NCBI GenBank assembly: GCA_024276455.1 | Contig: JAJRXE010000326.1 | Location: 1 to 13,389 of the forward strand | From: Calditrichota bacterium | GTDB lineage: Bacteria > Calditrichota > Calditrichia > RBG-13-44-9 | DNA: 13,389 nucleotides | Direction: 5' to 3' | Part shown: positions 1 to 6,850 of the stretch, piece by piece | Layout of the letters: each line of letters opens with the position of its first letter | How positions within the stretch are numbered: position 1 is the first letter of the stretch | The notes under the pieces: model-generated | The model's input: only the letters and a program-made list of their open reading frames with translations | What the model was told of the DNA's origin: nothing | Database searches by the model: none | Made by a program: the position numbers and the translations under genes

Positions 1-820
1 GAATATTGGTGCGGGTACTGCCTTTCTCGGTAATCAGGTAACCGGTCTCATCCATCTCCAGTTGTCCTTTGAAAATCTCCGTATTGGGCACGTGCCCAAT
101 GGCCAGGAACACACCTTCGCACGCAAACTCGCTAATTTCGCCGGTTTTGGTGTCTTTCAGCTTCACCCCTTTCACACCTTCTTCTGGGGTACCCAAAATG
201 TCGATAACCTGCTTATTCCAGAGGAATTCAATTTTAGGATTCTGTTTGGCCCGTTCCTGCATGATGGGCGAGGCCCGCAACTGATCCCGGCGGTGAATCA
301 CCGTCACCTTGGAGGCAAACTTGGTCAGGAAGATGGCTTCTTCCATGGCGGAATCGCCGCCGCCAATGACCACGATTTCCTTACCGGTGAAGAAAAATCC
401 GTCGCAGGTGGCGCAGGCGGACACCCCGTGTCCCATCAGCCGCTTCTCCGATTCCAGTCCCAGCAAGCGGGCGCTGGCGCCGGACGCCACAATCAGGGCG
501 TCGCAGGTCAACTTCTTGCCTTCCACATCCAGCTCGAAGGGGTGCTTCGATAAATCCACCCCGGTAACCGTTCCGTAATAAAATTTGGTGCCGAACTTTT
601 CCGCCTGGCGATGCATTCTATCCATCAGCTCCGGTCCCTGAATCCCTTCCGGAAAACCGGGAAAATTTTCCACCTCGGTGGTAATGGTCAACTGTCCGCC
701 GGGCTGGATTCCCTCAATGACCAAAGGCTCCAGATCCGCTCGTGCCGTGTACAATGCCGCCGTCAACCCCGCCGGCCCGGATCCGATCACAATCACTTTG
801 TAGTGGGTCTGTTCGCTCAT
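1..820 (-). CDS. trxB: Thioredoxin reductase (partial, C-terminus off the window)
   Basis: This is an FAD-dependent, NADPH-using pyridine nucleotide-disulfide reductase that reduces thioredoxin in the cytoplasm. The reading frame starts at the ATG whose complement lies at 818-820, preceded by an AAGGAGAGG ribosome site, and stays open for 273 codons to the window edge. About 40 C-terminal residues of a usual 305-320 are therefore missing. Visible motifs are the N-terminal FAD loop GSGPAG (residues 13-18), the redox-active Cys pair CATC (136-139) followed by DG, the NADPH loop GGGDSA (153-158), and HRR (176-178), the arginine pair that binds the NADPH 2'-phosphate. The CATC disulfide and overall order match low-molecular-weight bacterial TrxB. 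It is transcribed divergently from the DUF58 gene. The family is certain; thioredoxin as the partner is the standard inference, since NADPH-dependent relatives acting on other partners share this fold. Confidence 0.95.
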   Translation of the reverse strand, partial: MSEQTHYKVIVIGSGPAGLTAALYTARADLEPLVIEGIQPGGQLTITTEVENFPGFPEGIQGPELMDRMHRQAEKFGTKFYYGTVTGVDLSKHPFELDVEGKKLTCDALIVASGASARLLGLESEKRLMGHGVSACATCDGFFFTGKEIVVIGGGDSAMEEAIFLTKFASKVTVIHRRDQLRASPIMQERAKQNPKIEFLWNKQVIDILGTPEEGVKGVKLKDTKTGEISEFACEGVFLAIGHVPNTEIFKGQLEMDETGYLITEKGSTRTNI

Positions 821-1010
821 CTCGCCTCTCCTTGTCTATTTTCAGTTTAAAATCGATTACGTTTGATGAAAAATCTCCCTGCAAGTTACATAAGATAAAA
901 AATAATTTCCCCGGAATAAATAATTTATTAGCTTACTGCTGCCAAATGGTCCCCCAAAGGCCCGAATGCCGGAGGAAGCGCCTTTTTGCAAGGGCCACCA
1001 TATTAGAATG

Positions 1011-1034
1011 CTTGGCGCCTTTGTGGCTCTGCGA
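1011..1034 (+). repeat. Three degenerate octamers upstream of the DUF58 gene
   Basis: Three consecutive 8-bp units (cttggcgc, ctttgtgg, ctctgcga) share the pattern CTTTGYGG. They lie just before the DUF58 ribosome site. The rest of the trxB/DUF58 divergent spacer (821-1058) is AT-rich near 880-930 and shows no convincing promoter for either gene. This short-period degenerate repeat resembles those further right, inside the citrate cluster. Confidence 0.4.
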
Positions 1035-1058
1035 GATATTTTAAACAGACAGGAAACC

Positions 1059-1970
1059 ATGCCCGAACGGGAAGACACCATTCGAAAATACCTGCGCCCC
1101 GAAGTGGTGGCGGGAATGCGTAATCTGGAGCTCGTGGCCCGCCTGATTGTGGAGGGCTTCCTGGTGGGACTGCACAAGAGTCCCTACCACGGATTCAGCG
1201 CCGAATTCAGCGAGCACCGCCAGTACATGCCGGGCGACAACATCCGCGACATCGACTGGCGGGTGTACGGGCGCACCAACCGCTTCTACATCAAACAGTA
1301 CGAAGAAGAGACCAACCTGAAAGCCTACCTGCTGCTAGACACCTCCGGCTCCATGGGCTACGCCAGCGGTCAGATCAGCAAGATTCAGTACGCCACCTAT
1401 CTGGCGGCCGCCTTCGGCTATCTGTTCATCAAACAGCGGGATGCGGTGGGACTGGTGACCTTCTCCGACCGGATTCACCGTTACCTGCCGCCCAAAGCCT
1501 CTCCGGCCTACCTGAAGTTCATTCTGGAAGAACTGGCGACGGTAAAAGTGCAACAGACCCCCACCCACATCAGCGAAACCCTACACCAGATGGCGGAAAA
1601 GATCAAGCGGCGGGGATTGATTATTTTGCTGACCGAATTTCTCTACGAGGATCCCGAGCGGATTCTGCAGGGACTCAAGCACTTTCGCCACTACAAGCAC
1701 GAGATTCTGGTGTTCAATATCCTGGATCCCAACGACCGGTTTTTCAACTTCCGGGATGATGCCACCTTTGTGGACCTGGAAACCGGGGAAAAAATCAAGA
1801 CCCAGCCTTACTATTTGCAGGAAGATTACCGCCGCCTGGCGGGGGAATTTTACGCCCACCTGGAGGACGAGTGCAAGCGCGCCCGCATCGACTTCCAGAC
1901 CCTTTTCACCAACGAGCCCTTCGATAAAGCACTGATTCGTTATTTGTTGAAAAGGAAGCGGTTGTTTTGA
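1059..1970 (+). CDS. DUF58 domain protein with a von Willebrand A-like fold
   Basis: The protein has 303 residues, a normal length for the DUF58 family. The chosen ATG (1059) has AGGAAA about 8 bp before it. The frame is open to an ATG at 966, but that extension looks non-coding and has no ribosome site. The family core is clear: a basic YHG..AEFSEHRQYMPGD block (residues 43-60), DIDWRVYGRT (64-73), and a metal-ion-dependent adhesion motif DTSGSM (94-99), so a bound divalent cation is likely. No membrane segment or signal peptide is seen, which implies a cytoplasmic protein. DUF58 proteins usually sit beside a MoxR AAA+ ATPase and Bat-type membrane proteins and are thought to act in chaperone-like assembly of partner complexes. 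None of these is adjacent here, so this copy is an orphan and its substrate cannot be inferred. Confidence 0.88.
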   Translation: MPEREDTIRKYLRPEVVAGMRNLELVARLIVEGFLVGLHKSPYHGFSAEFSEHRQYMPGDNIRDIDWRVYGRTNRFYIKQYEEETNLKAYLLLDTSGSMGYASGQISKIQYATYLAAAFGYLFIKQRDAVGLVTFSDRIHRYLPPKASPAYLKFILEELATVKVQQTPTHISETLHQMAEKIKRRGLIILLTEFLYEDPERILQGLKHFRHYKHEILVFNILDPNDRFFNFRDDATFVDLETGEKIKTQPYYLQEDYRRLAGEFYAHLEDECKRARIDFQTLFTNEPFDKALIRYLLKRKRLF

Positions 1971-2018
1971 ACCAATTGTTACAACAAATCTACCCTGCCA
2001 GGTTCAGAACGCTAACAA

Positions 2019-2042
2019 AATCCGGCCTCCCGTTTCCGGATT
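2019..2042 (+). terminator. Hairpin downstream of the DUF58 gene, possible weak terminator
   Basis: A 7-bp perfect inverted repeat (AATCCGG / CCGGATT, 10-nt loop) lies about 50 bp after the DUF58 stop. A T-rich stretch begins about 20 bp later rather than directly after the stem, so this is a weak candidate for a factor-independent terminator. The rest of 1971-2223 is AT-rich and shows no convincing gene. Confidence 0.3.
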
Positions 2043-2223
2043 GAATCGATCGGCTTTCGACATTTTTTTCTTTTTATTTCAAAACATACGATTCCAACAA
2101 AAAAGAATTCCGAATAAAAAAGCACGGAATATTCTTCATTTTTCGTACTTGCGAGGTGGGAGATCGGACAAATTTTCCATTCCTGCCCCGGCGGGATCCG
2201 GTGTAATGGCTCTTTAGCAGCCT

Positions 2224-2529
2224 TTATCCATTCATCAAATCCCAAAACTCCCTGGGACTTACAATCTCAATGCCCATATATTTTTTAATATTTTGGAGGT
2301 GCTTGTCACCGGAGATAATATACTGGGCCTCTAATTCCACGGCACACTCAATAAATTTATTATCGTCCGGATTGTCTTTTACAATGCTTAATTGAGGGGT
2401 TTCTGTTGTAAAGACAAGATGAAATCCCTCGGCAAAAATTTTGAACAATTCAGGGATTTCCTTTTCATTTTGCAAGCCCATGCGCTGTAAAACGGTGCCA
2501 TATTCATCAACAATCTCCGTGTCCAACAT
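2224..2529 (-). CDS. N-terminally truncated PIN-domain toxin, probable remnant
   Basis: The 101-residue frame matches the last two thirds of PIN-family toxin components (COG1569-like, usually about 135-145 residues), which are Mg-dependent ribonucleases of toxin-antitoxin pairs. Visible are TEIVDEY (residues 4-10, second acidic position), DNPDDNKFIECA (52-63, third acidic position) and ISGDKHL (72-78, fourth), then the typical C-terminus IEIVSPREF. The first beta strand with the first catalytic Asp (usually LDTN followed by a hydrophobic stretch) is absent. The codon just before the ATG is TAA. Reading through it gives a plausible short PIN-like stretch, CLEFIF, and then further stops. No Shine-Dalgarno sequence precedes the ATG and no antitoxin gene is adjacent. 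The protein would lack a complete active site, so a decayed gene is the best reading; a non-catalytic short protein is the alternative. Confidence 0.55.
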   Translation of the reverse strand: MLDTEIVDEYGTVLQRMGLQNEKEIPELFKIFAEGFHLVFTTETPQLSIVKDNPDDNKFIECAVELEAQYIISGDKHLQNIKKYMGIEIVSPREFWDLMNG

Positions 2530-2917
2530 TTAAAAAATGAATTCCAGGCATTTAGAGATTCTCCATATTTACAGCTAAAATTATTCTACCGAATAGAAAA
2601 TAGCACTCGACAGACCGCTCGAAACTTATCTTAGATACACTATTAACTCTTAAACTGACAAGTTTTCTGTCCAATCACCGTAAGATATTGTTTCACCAAA
2701 TGCGATAAAATCACCAGATTCTCATATACTACCGGCAGAAAAAATCATTCTGCTTTATGAAACCATGCTCCTGGAAGGACCGAGAGCAACTCCTTTAGCT
2801 CCATAATTCTCCCACCCGGGGTTCTCTTCCGTTTTGTCTTTGCTGTGCTTAAAAACAAAAATATGGCGCTTTATATTAAATTAATTTTTCAAAAAAAAGA
2901 ATTTTCATCACATCCAC
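2530..2917. other. AT-rich gene-free stretch between PIN remnant and methyltransferase
   Basis: No frame here has both family-like sequence and a ribosome site. On the minus strand a 19-codon frame (about 2747-2803, MELKELLSVLPGAWFHKAE) stands out slightly, but I do not recognise it. The stretch is best read as a degraded region upstream of the PIN remnant plus the 3' flank of the methyltransferase gene. Confidence 0.4.
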
Positions 2918-3541
2918 TTATTTTGTAGCTGAAGCTATCAATATGCTGATCTCAATACGTTCGCATCCACATTTCGACTGCGCACAACAATCTTCTTCCA
3001 GGCAATCGATCCGGATTTCCCGTAAACCCGCCCCTGCAAACCAGCGCTGCAGATTATCTCTTTTGAATCCCAACCACCGATCATCTTGTTCCGTCCTTAA
3101 AAATTCGTAACGATGTTCATCCAAATCCGTGATAACCAGTCTGCCTCCCGGCTTTAAAATTCTGACCATTTCCCTAATGGCTTTCGAGGGATTTTCCACG
3201 TGATGCAAATACATGTTTGCGAATGCGTAGTCAACGCTTCCGGTGGGAATTGGCAAATTTTCTCCTTCTCCCAGCTGGTAATCGATTCCTTTAAGATGGC
3301 CGAATTTCTTTTTCATTGTTTCCAGCATTGCCCGGGATTCGTCCAGCGCAATCACCTGTAACCCCAAACGAATCAGCCCTTCGGTGATGAAGCCCGTACC
3401 GGCTCCAATGTCGGCGGCACGCTTCCCCCTTTGCACACCGGCAACGGCCAGCGCCTTTTCTCTGACGGTGTCCGAAAAGAAACGCTCTCTCAGCTGGTCC
3501 CACTCTTCGGCCACCCGATCGAAATAAGATTTGTCACTCAT
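2918..3541 (-). CDS. Class I SAM-dependent methyltransferase with Cys-rich tail
   Basis: This 207-residue protein has the Rossmann-like methyltransferase fold. Motif I is DIGAGTG (residues 44-50), the ribose-binding acidic residue is in ALDES (65-69), and further motifs are LPIPTGSVDYAFANMYLHH (96-114) and the post-motif LKPGGRLVITD (129-139). The start has AGGAAAG a few bases upstream. The C-terminal tail holds five cysteines (180, 185, 186, 191, 193), an arrangement reminiscent of UbiE-like methyltransferases that occur with arsenic or thiol-related regulators. This suggests, but does not prove, a metalloid or metal ligand. The substrate is unknown. The gene lies 198 bp downstream of the SigZ-like sigma factor on the same strand and has a related 22-bp sequence before its start, so it is a candidate regulon member. 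There is nothing to support a ubiquinone or menaquinone role. Confidence 0.85.
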   Translation of the reverse strand: MSDKSYFDRVAEEWDQLRERFFSDTVREKALAVAGVQRGKRAADIGAGTGFITEGLIRLGLQVIALDESRAMLETMKKKFGHLKGIDYQLGEGENLPIPTGSVDYAFANMYLHHVENPSKAIREMVRILKPGGRLVITDLDEHRYEFLRTEQDDRWLGFKRDNLQRWFAGAGLREIRIDCLEEDCCAQSKCGCERIEISILIASATK

Positions 3542-3561
3542 GGTTCTTTCCTTTCTTCAGA

Positions 3562-3583
3562 TTGCACCTAAGCAGACGACCAA
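3562..3583 (-). promoter_or_regulatory. Candidate shared regulatory sequence, methyltransferase copy
   Basis: On the minus strand this reads TTGGTCGT, four bases, then TTAGGTGCAA, ending 20 bp before the methyltransferase ATG. It matches the sequence before the sigma factor gene at 15 of 22 positions, plus two transitions. It could be an operator or part of a promoter used by the neighbouring sigma factor. The spacing is too short for me to assign -35 and -10 boxes. Confidence 0.35.
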
Positions 3584-3739
3584 ATTCCGAAAAGGATGCC
3601 ACTATTTGAAATTTTTTAGTTCGCGATTGAACACCAGGGAGGAAAACCGGATCACCCACTTACACAATGCAGAGCGGTTTTACTTCAAATATCTTCAGAC
3701 CAGGAGGAATGAAATGACAAAAACGATAATGCAGCCGGA

Positions 3740-4324
3740 TCAGCTTTTATTCCCCCATCTGGGGATATCATGATAGCAACGTTGGCATTTGGGCTGATAA
3801 TCAATCAAGCGCCCCATTCGGTCGAATTCGAAATGGCAGCAATCCTCTAACAGTTTTCTGAGCATTTTGCGGGCCCGCTGGACGCGAGATTTCGCCCCGG
3901 GAAGGGATATCCCCAATTTTTCCGCCAGTTGCTTCTGGGAGACCCCTTCGAACACGGTTAATATTAAAGCGTCTCGATAAGGGTGAGGCAGGCTAAGGAT
4001 CATCTCCTTCAGAGCGGGCGCGAGCTGGCGTTTCACATCCTCAAAGGGATCGGGCGTCTCAGCGGATAGTTCATCAGACACTGCGCCGGTGGGCTTCCGA
4101 GAACGGTAATAATCAATGATGGTGTTGCGGGCAATCCGATAAATCCAGTTCTCCAATTTCTGCCGGACTTCCAAATTTCCAAGTCCCTGATGAATTTTGA
4201 GGAAAATTTCCTGCAGCAGGTCCTCCACAATGGAATCATCAGCAATCCGCTGGCGAACAAACACCCGCAGCCGCTGAGAGAAATTCCTGTAAATCTCTTC
4301 CAAAATCGGATTGGAGGGATCCAT
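3740..4324 (-). CDS. sigZ: ECF-type RNA polymerase sigma factor, SigZ-like
   Basis: This 194-residue sigma-70 family protein has region 2 at about residues 10-77 (EDLLQEIFLKIHQ at 34-46 and ENWIYRIARN at 58-67, the core-binding and promoter-melting part) and region 4 at about 104-158 with the helix-turn-helix QKQLAEKLGISLPGAKSR (130-147). After region 4 there is a short Cys-containing tail: CC at 162-163, then DRMGRLIDYQPK, then CQRC at 180-183. This CC...CxxC tail is characteristic of SigZ-type sigma factors and could bind a metal or respond to redox state; that is inference. No anti-sigma gene is visible on either side. The start has GGTGAG upstream and a 22-bp sequence shared with the downstream methyltransferase gene, which suggests autoregulation. 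The stop overlaps a small antisense frame that has a strong ribosome site. Confidence 0.88.
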   Translation of the reverse strand: MDPSNPILEEIYRNFSQRLRVFVRQRIADDSIVEDLLQEIFLKIHQGLGNLEVRQKLENWIYRIARNTIIDYYRSRKPTGAVSDELSAETPDPFEDVKRQLAPALKEMILSLPHPYRDALILTVFEGVSQKQLAEKLGISLPGAKSRVQRARKMLRKLLEDCCHFEFDRMGRLIDYQPKCQRCYHDIPRWGNKS

Positions 4325-4347
4325 ATCGGCTCACCATTCCATGTTTT

Positions 4348-4369
4348 TTACGCCTAAAATAACCACCAA
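4348..4369 (-). promoter_or_regulatory. Candidate shared regulatory sequence, sigma factor copy
   Basis: On the minus strand this reads TTGGTGGT, four bases, then TTAGGCGTAA, ending 23 bp before the sigZ ATG. It is the partner of the sequence at 3562-3583, with nearly the same distance to the start codon. Two copies before two adjacent same-strand genes fit an autoregulated sigma factor or a common regulator. Confidence 0.35.
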
Positions 4370-4610
4370 TAAATCGTATTCACATGCGGATTGAAGGAGC
4401 CAGGCTTAACCCACTCACTCCATTCCCACCGGAAAAATCATTGCTTTCTTCGCAACCATCATTCACCTCCATGTCATCTCCTTACAGATAAACTCTTTTC
4501 CAATCTCTGGCGAACAATTCAATTATTCTGTTTTGAAACCCTAAGAATGGAAGAAATATGGTGTCATTTCATTAATTTTCCAAACAACCGTTAGATAATT
4601 TTTTTTATCA
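4370..4610. other. Divergent spacer between sigZ and the TrmB-family gene
   Basis: This stretch holds no recognisable gene. The minus strand has a 30-codon frame (4380-4472, starting MEVNDGCEES) with a well-placed AAGGAG (4478-4483) 5 bp before its ATG. A nested second ATG pair at about 4457-4462 follows GGAGGTGA. Neither product is recognised. Just before the TrmB-family promoter there is a small inverted repeat GATAA-N6-TTATC (4594-4609), a possible operator. Confidence 0.35.
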
Positions 4611-4639
4611 TTGACAGCTTTTTCCCGAGCAGTTAAATT
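4611..4639 (+). promoter_or_regulatory. Sigma-70-like promoter of the TrmB-family gene
   Basis: A perfect -35 box TTGACA (4611-4616) is followed after 17 bp by TAAATT (4634-4639). Transcription would start near 4646, giving a leader of about 20 nt that contains the AAGGTGG ribosome site at 4653-4659. Confidence 0.65.
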
Positions 4640-4664
4640 TCTATTAACTACAAAGGTGGTAACT

Positions 4665-5432
4665 ATGGAGCTGCTGGAGCATTTACGGCAATTGGGTTTT
4701 ACCTCGTACGAAGCAAAGGTGTACATCGCGCTGCTAAAGCAGGAAAATGCCACCGGTTACGAAATCGCCAAGCTCTCCGGCGTACCCGCCTCCAAAATAT
4801 ACGAGGTGTTGAAGAAATTGCAGGAGCGAGAGGTGATTATGGTGCTGGATGGCGATCCCCGGCGCTATATTCCTTTCCCCCCGGACGAAATTCTGAACAA
4901 GCTGAAAACCCACTATCTGGGCAGCATCGATTTTTTGCAGGAAAAACTGGCGGAAATCTACCGCCGGGACAATCCCGACCAGCATTACATCTGGAACATC
5001 TCCGGACGGGAAAATAGTTTCCGCAAGCTGCGGGAGATGATTGCCGCCGCCCGGCAGGAAATTTTCATCTCCGTGTGGGCGGAAGAACTGCAGGAGATCC
5101 ACCAGACCCTGCAATCCCGTGAACAGGAAGGGGTGAAAATTTTTATGGTGCTGTTCGGAAAATCCCCATACACTTTCCGGCGCACTTTCCATCACGGACG
5201 GGAACACGAGATTCGTCAGGAGCGCAAAGCCCGGAGGCTCGCCGTGGTGGTGGACAACACCAGCATGATGATCATCAATTTCAAAGACGAGGGTCCCACC
5301 ACCGCCGCCTACACCTACAACCAGGGGATGGTGCTGTTGACCAATGACTATATCATTCACGATATCTACACCATCAAAATGCAGCAAAAATTTGGTCAGG
5401 AGGCGTTTTCGATTTTTGAAAAACTTGAATGA
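4665..5432 (+). CDS. TrmB-family transcriptional regulator
   Basis: The 255-residue protein fits the TrmB family of DNA-binding regulators, best known from archaea and thermophiles, many of which sense sugars or central metabolites. The N-terminus is a winged helix (residues about 5-70: GFTSYEAKVYIALL, GYEIAKLSGVPASKIYEVLKKLQ). A short helical linker follows, then a C-terminal phospholipase-D-like effector or dimerisation domain (about 115-255: ENSFRKLREMIAAARQEIFISVW, RRLAVVVDNTSMMIINF). ATG 4665 is chosen over the upstream ATG at 4611 because AAGGTGG lies 5 bp before it and the 4611 codon is inside the -35 box. The gene opens the plus-strand cluster of citrate and isocitrate enzymes and is the obvious candidate to control it. 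The ligand is unknown. There is no membrane segment. Confidence 0.9.
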   Translation: MELLEHLRQLGFTSYEAKVYIALLKQENATGYEIAKLSGVPASKIYEVLKKLQEREVIMVLDGDPRRYIPFPPDEILNKLKTHYLGSIDFLQEKLAEIYRRDNPDQHYIWNISGRENSFRKLREMIAAARQEIFISVWAEELQEIHQTLQSREQEGVKIFMVLFGKSPYTFRRTFHHGREHEIRQERKARRLAVVVDNTSMMIINFKDEGPTTAAYTYNQGMVLLTNDYIIHDIYTIKMQQKFGQEAFSIFEKLE

Positions 5433-5436
5433 ATGG

Positions 5437-5492
5437 AAGATTGGAAAATTAGAAGATTAGAAGATTTGAAGATTTGAAGATTTGAAAATGAG
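5437..5492 (+). repeat. Seven-copy octamer tandem repeat after the TrmB-family gene
   Basis: Seven consecutive 8-bp units run in strict register: aagattgg, aaaattag, aagattag, three perfect copies of aagatttg (5461-5484), then aaaatgag. The strand is almost pure purine plus T. The array begins 4 bp after the regulator stop codon. Confidence 0.75.
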
Positions 5493-5607
5493 AGGATGGG
5501 GTGGTTGGTAGAGGAGATGAGGGGCAGTCTGGTGCTCCATTATCTATTCTCGATTTTTAATCTTGGATTTTCGATTTTTGATTTTTCCTGGACGAGCGTA
5601 ACAGAGA

Positions 5608-5647
5608 ATTTTCAAATTTTTCAATATTTCAATTTTCGAATTTAAAA
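5608..5647 (+). repeat. Second octamer array before the isocitrate dehydrogenase gene
   Basis: Five 8-bp units in register (attttcaa, atttttca, atatttca, attttcga, atttaaaa) end 3 bp before the idh ribosome site. Their sequence resembles the reverse complement of the array at 5437-5492, so the two could pair around the spacer. A further T-rich run (about 5548-5586) with repeated GATTTT lies between them. No clear promoter is seen in 5433-5661. Confidence 0.5.
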
Positions 5648-5661
5648 CAGAAGGAGAGGTT

Positions 5662-6849
5662 ATGAGCAAGCGTACGATTGTCACCATGCCGGGAGATGGA
5701 ATCGGAAAGATTGTGTTACCGGAAGCCCTGCGCGTTTTAGACGCGGTGGGTTTTGAAGCGGAGTATGTGCACGCCGACATTGGCTGGGAGTTCTGGCGCA
5801 CGGAGGGAAATCCCCTGCCCCAGCGCACCCTGGATTTGCTGGAAAAGCACAAAATCGGATTGTTCGGTGCCATTACTTCCAAACCCAAAGCCGAAGCTGC
5901 CAAAGAGCTGGCACCGGAACTGCAGGATAAAGGGTATGTGTACTACAGTCCCATTGTGGGGCTGCGCCAGCACTTCGACCTGGACATCTGCATGCGTCCC
6001 TGCAAAACCTTCAAGGGCAATCCGTTGAACTTTATCCGCAAAGGTCCCAATGACACCATCGAAGAGCCGGAAGTAGATGTGGTGATTTTCCGGCAGAACA
6101 CCGAAGGGCTGTATGTGGGAGTGGAATGGACCAATCCCCCGGAAGAAGTTTTCAATGCACTGTTAACGCATCCCAAGATGAAAAAATTCGCCGATGTTCC
6201 CCGGGAAGAGATCGCCATCAGTACACGGATTTTCACCCGGAAGTACACCGAACGGATTGTGCGTGCCGCTTTCGAGTACGCGGATAAATATGGGTACAAA
6301 TCAGTTACCATAGCGGAAAAACCCAATGTAATCCGGGAAACCTCCGGTATGATGCTGGCCATTGCCCGCGAGGTGGCAGAGGAATATCCCCATATTGAAT
6401 TGTGGAACGTGAACATCGATGCCATGATGATGTGGCTCACCAAAAATCCGGAGGACTACGGAGTGATTGTGGCCGGCAACATGTTTGGCGATATCGTGTC
6501 CGATGGATTCGCCGGTCTGGTGGGAGGACTGGGTTTTGCCTGCAGCGCCAACATTGGCAAAGAGGTGGCGATTTTCGAACCGACCCACGGTTCGGCACCT
6601 AAATACGAGACGTTCGATCCGCCCATTGTCAATCCCATTGCCATGATCCTCTCCGCCTGCATGATGCTGGATCATCTGGGTGAGAACGAGAAAGCCAATC
6701 GTATTCGTCAGGCTATTGCTGCGGTAATCGCCGAAGGGAAGGTGCGCACTTACGATATGCTAAAGATGAAAGGTGCCCCGGATGTGGTGGAAAAAGGCGC
6801 CGCCTCCACCCGGCAGATGACCGATGCCATTATTGCCAAACTGCAGTAG
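5662..6849 (+). CDS. icd: Isocitrate dehydrogenase (isocitrate/isopropylmalate dehydrogenase family)
   Basis: The 395-residue protein is a beta-decarboxylating dehydrogenase expected to interconvert isocitrate and 2-oxoglutarate plus CO2. Substrate residues are in place: Ser96 and Arg102 (SPIVGLRQ), Arg112 (CMRP), Arg144 (FRQN), Tyr151 (GLYVGVEW), Lys220 (EKPN), Asp253, Asp277 and Asp281 (the last three binding the metal). The coenzyme loop reads HGSAPKY (309-315). Lys and Tyr here correspond to the NADP-selecting pair Lys344-Tyr345 of the E. coli enzyme, where NAD enzymes have Asp-Ile, so NADP is the likely coenzyme. The position of E. coli Arg395 is Lys (in TYDMLK). AAGGAGAGG at 5651-5659 sets the start. 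The aconitase-like gene follows 155 bp later. Relatives acting on isopropylmalate or homoisocitrate are possible, but the context of aconitase and citrate lyase favours isocitrate. Confidence 0.85.
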   Translation: MSKRTIVTMPGDGIGKIVLPEALRVLDAVGFEAEYVHADIGWEFWRTEGNPLPQRTLDLLEKHKIGLFGAITSKPKAEAAKELAPELQDKGYVYYSPIVGLRQHFDLDICMRPCKTFKGNPLNFIRKGPNDTIEEPEVDVVIFRQNTEGLYVGVEWTNPPEEVFNALLTHPKMKKFADVPREEIAISTRIFTRKYTERIVRAAFEYADKYGYKSVTIAEKPNVIRETSGMMLAIAREVAEEYPHIELWNVNIDAMMMWLTKNPEDYGVIVAGNMFGDIVSDGFAGLVGGLGFACSANIGKEVAIFEPTHGSAPKYETFDPPIVNPIAMILSACMMLDHLGENEKANRIRQAIAAVIAEGKVRTYDMLKMKGAPDVVEKGAASTRQMTDAIIAKLQ

Positions 6850-6850
6850 T

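Noticed and set aside
966..1058. N-terminal extension of the DUF58 frame from ATG 966
   Set aside because: The extra 31 residues do not resemble the family, there is no ribosome site at 966, and ATG 1059 has AGGAAA at good distance.
4611..4664. Upstream ATG for the TrmB-family gene
   Set aside because: It lies within the -35 box of a good promoter and the added residues are not family-like; ATG 4665 has a clear ribosome site.
5437..5492. CRISPR array
   Set aside because: Units are 8 bp with no spacers, and no cas gene is present.
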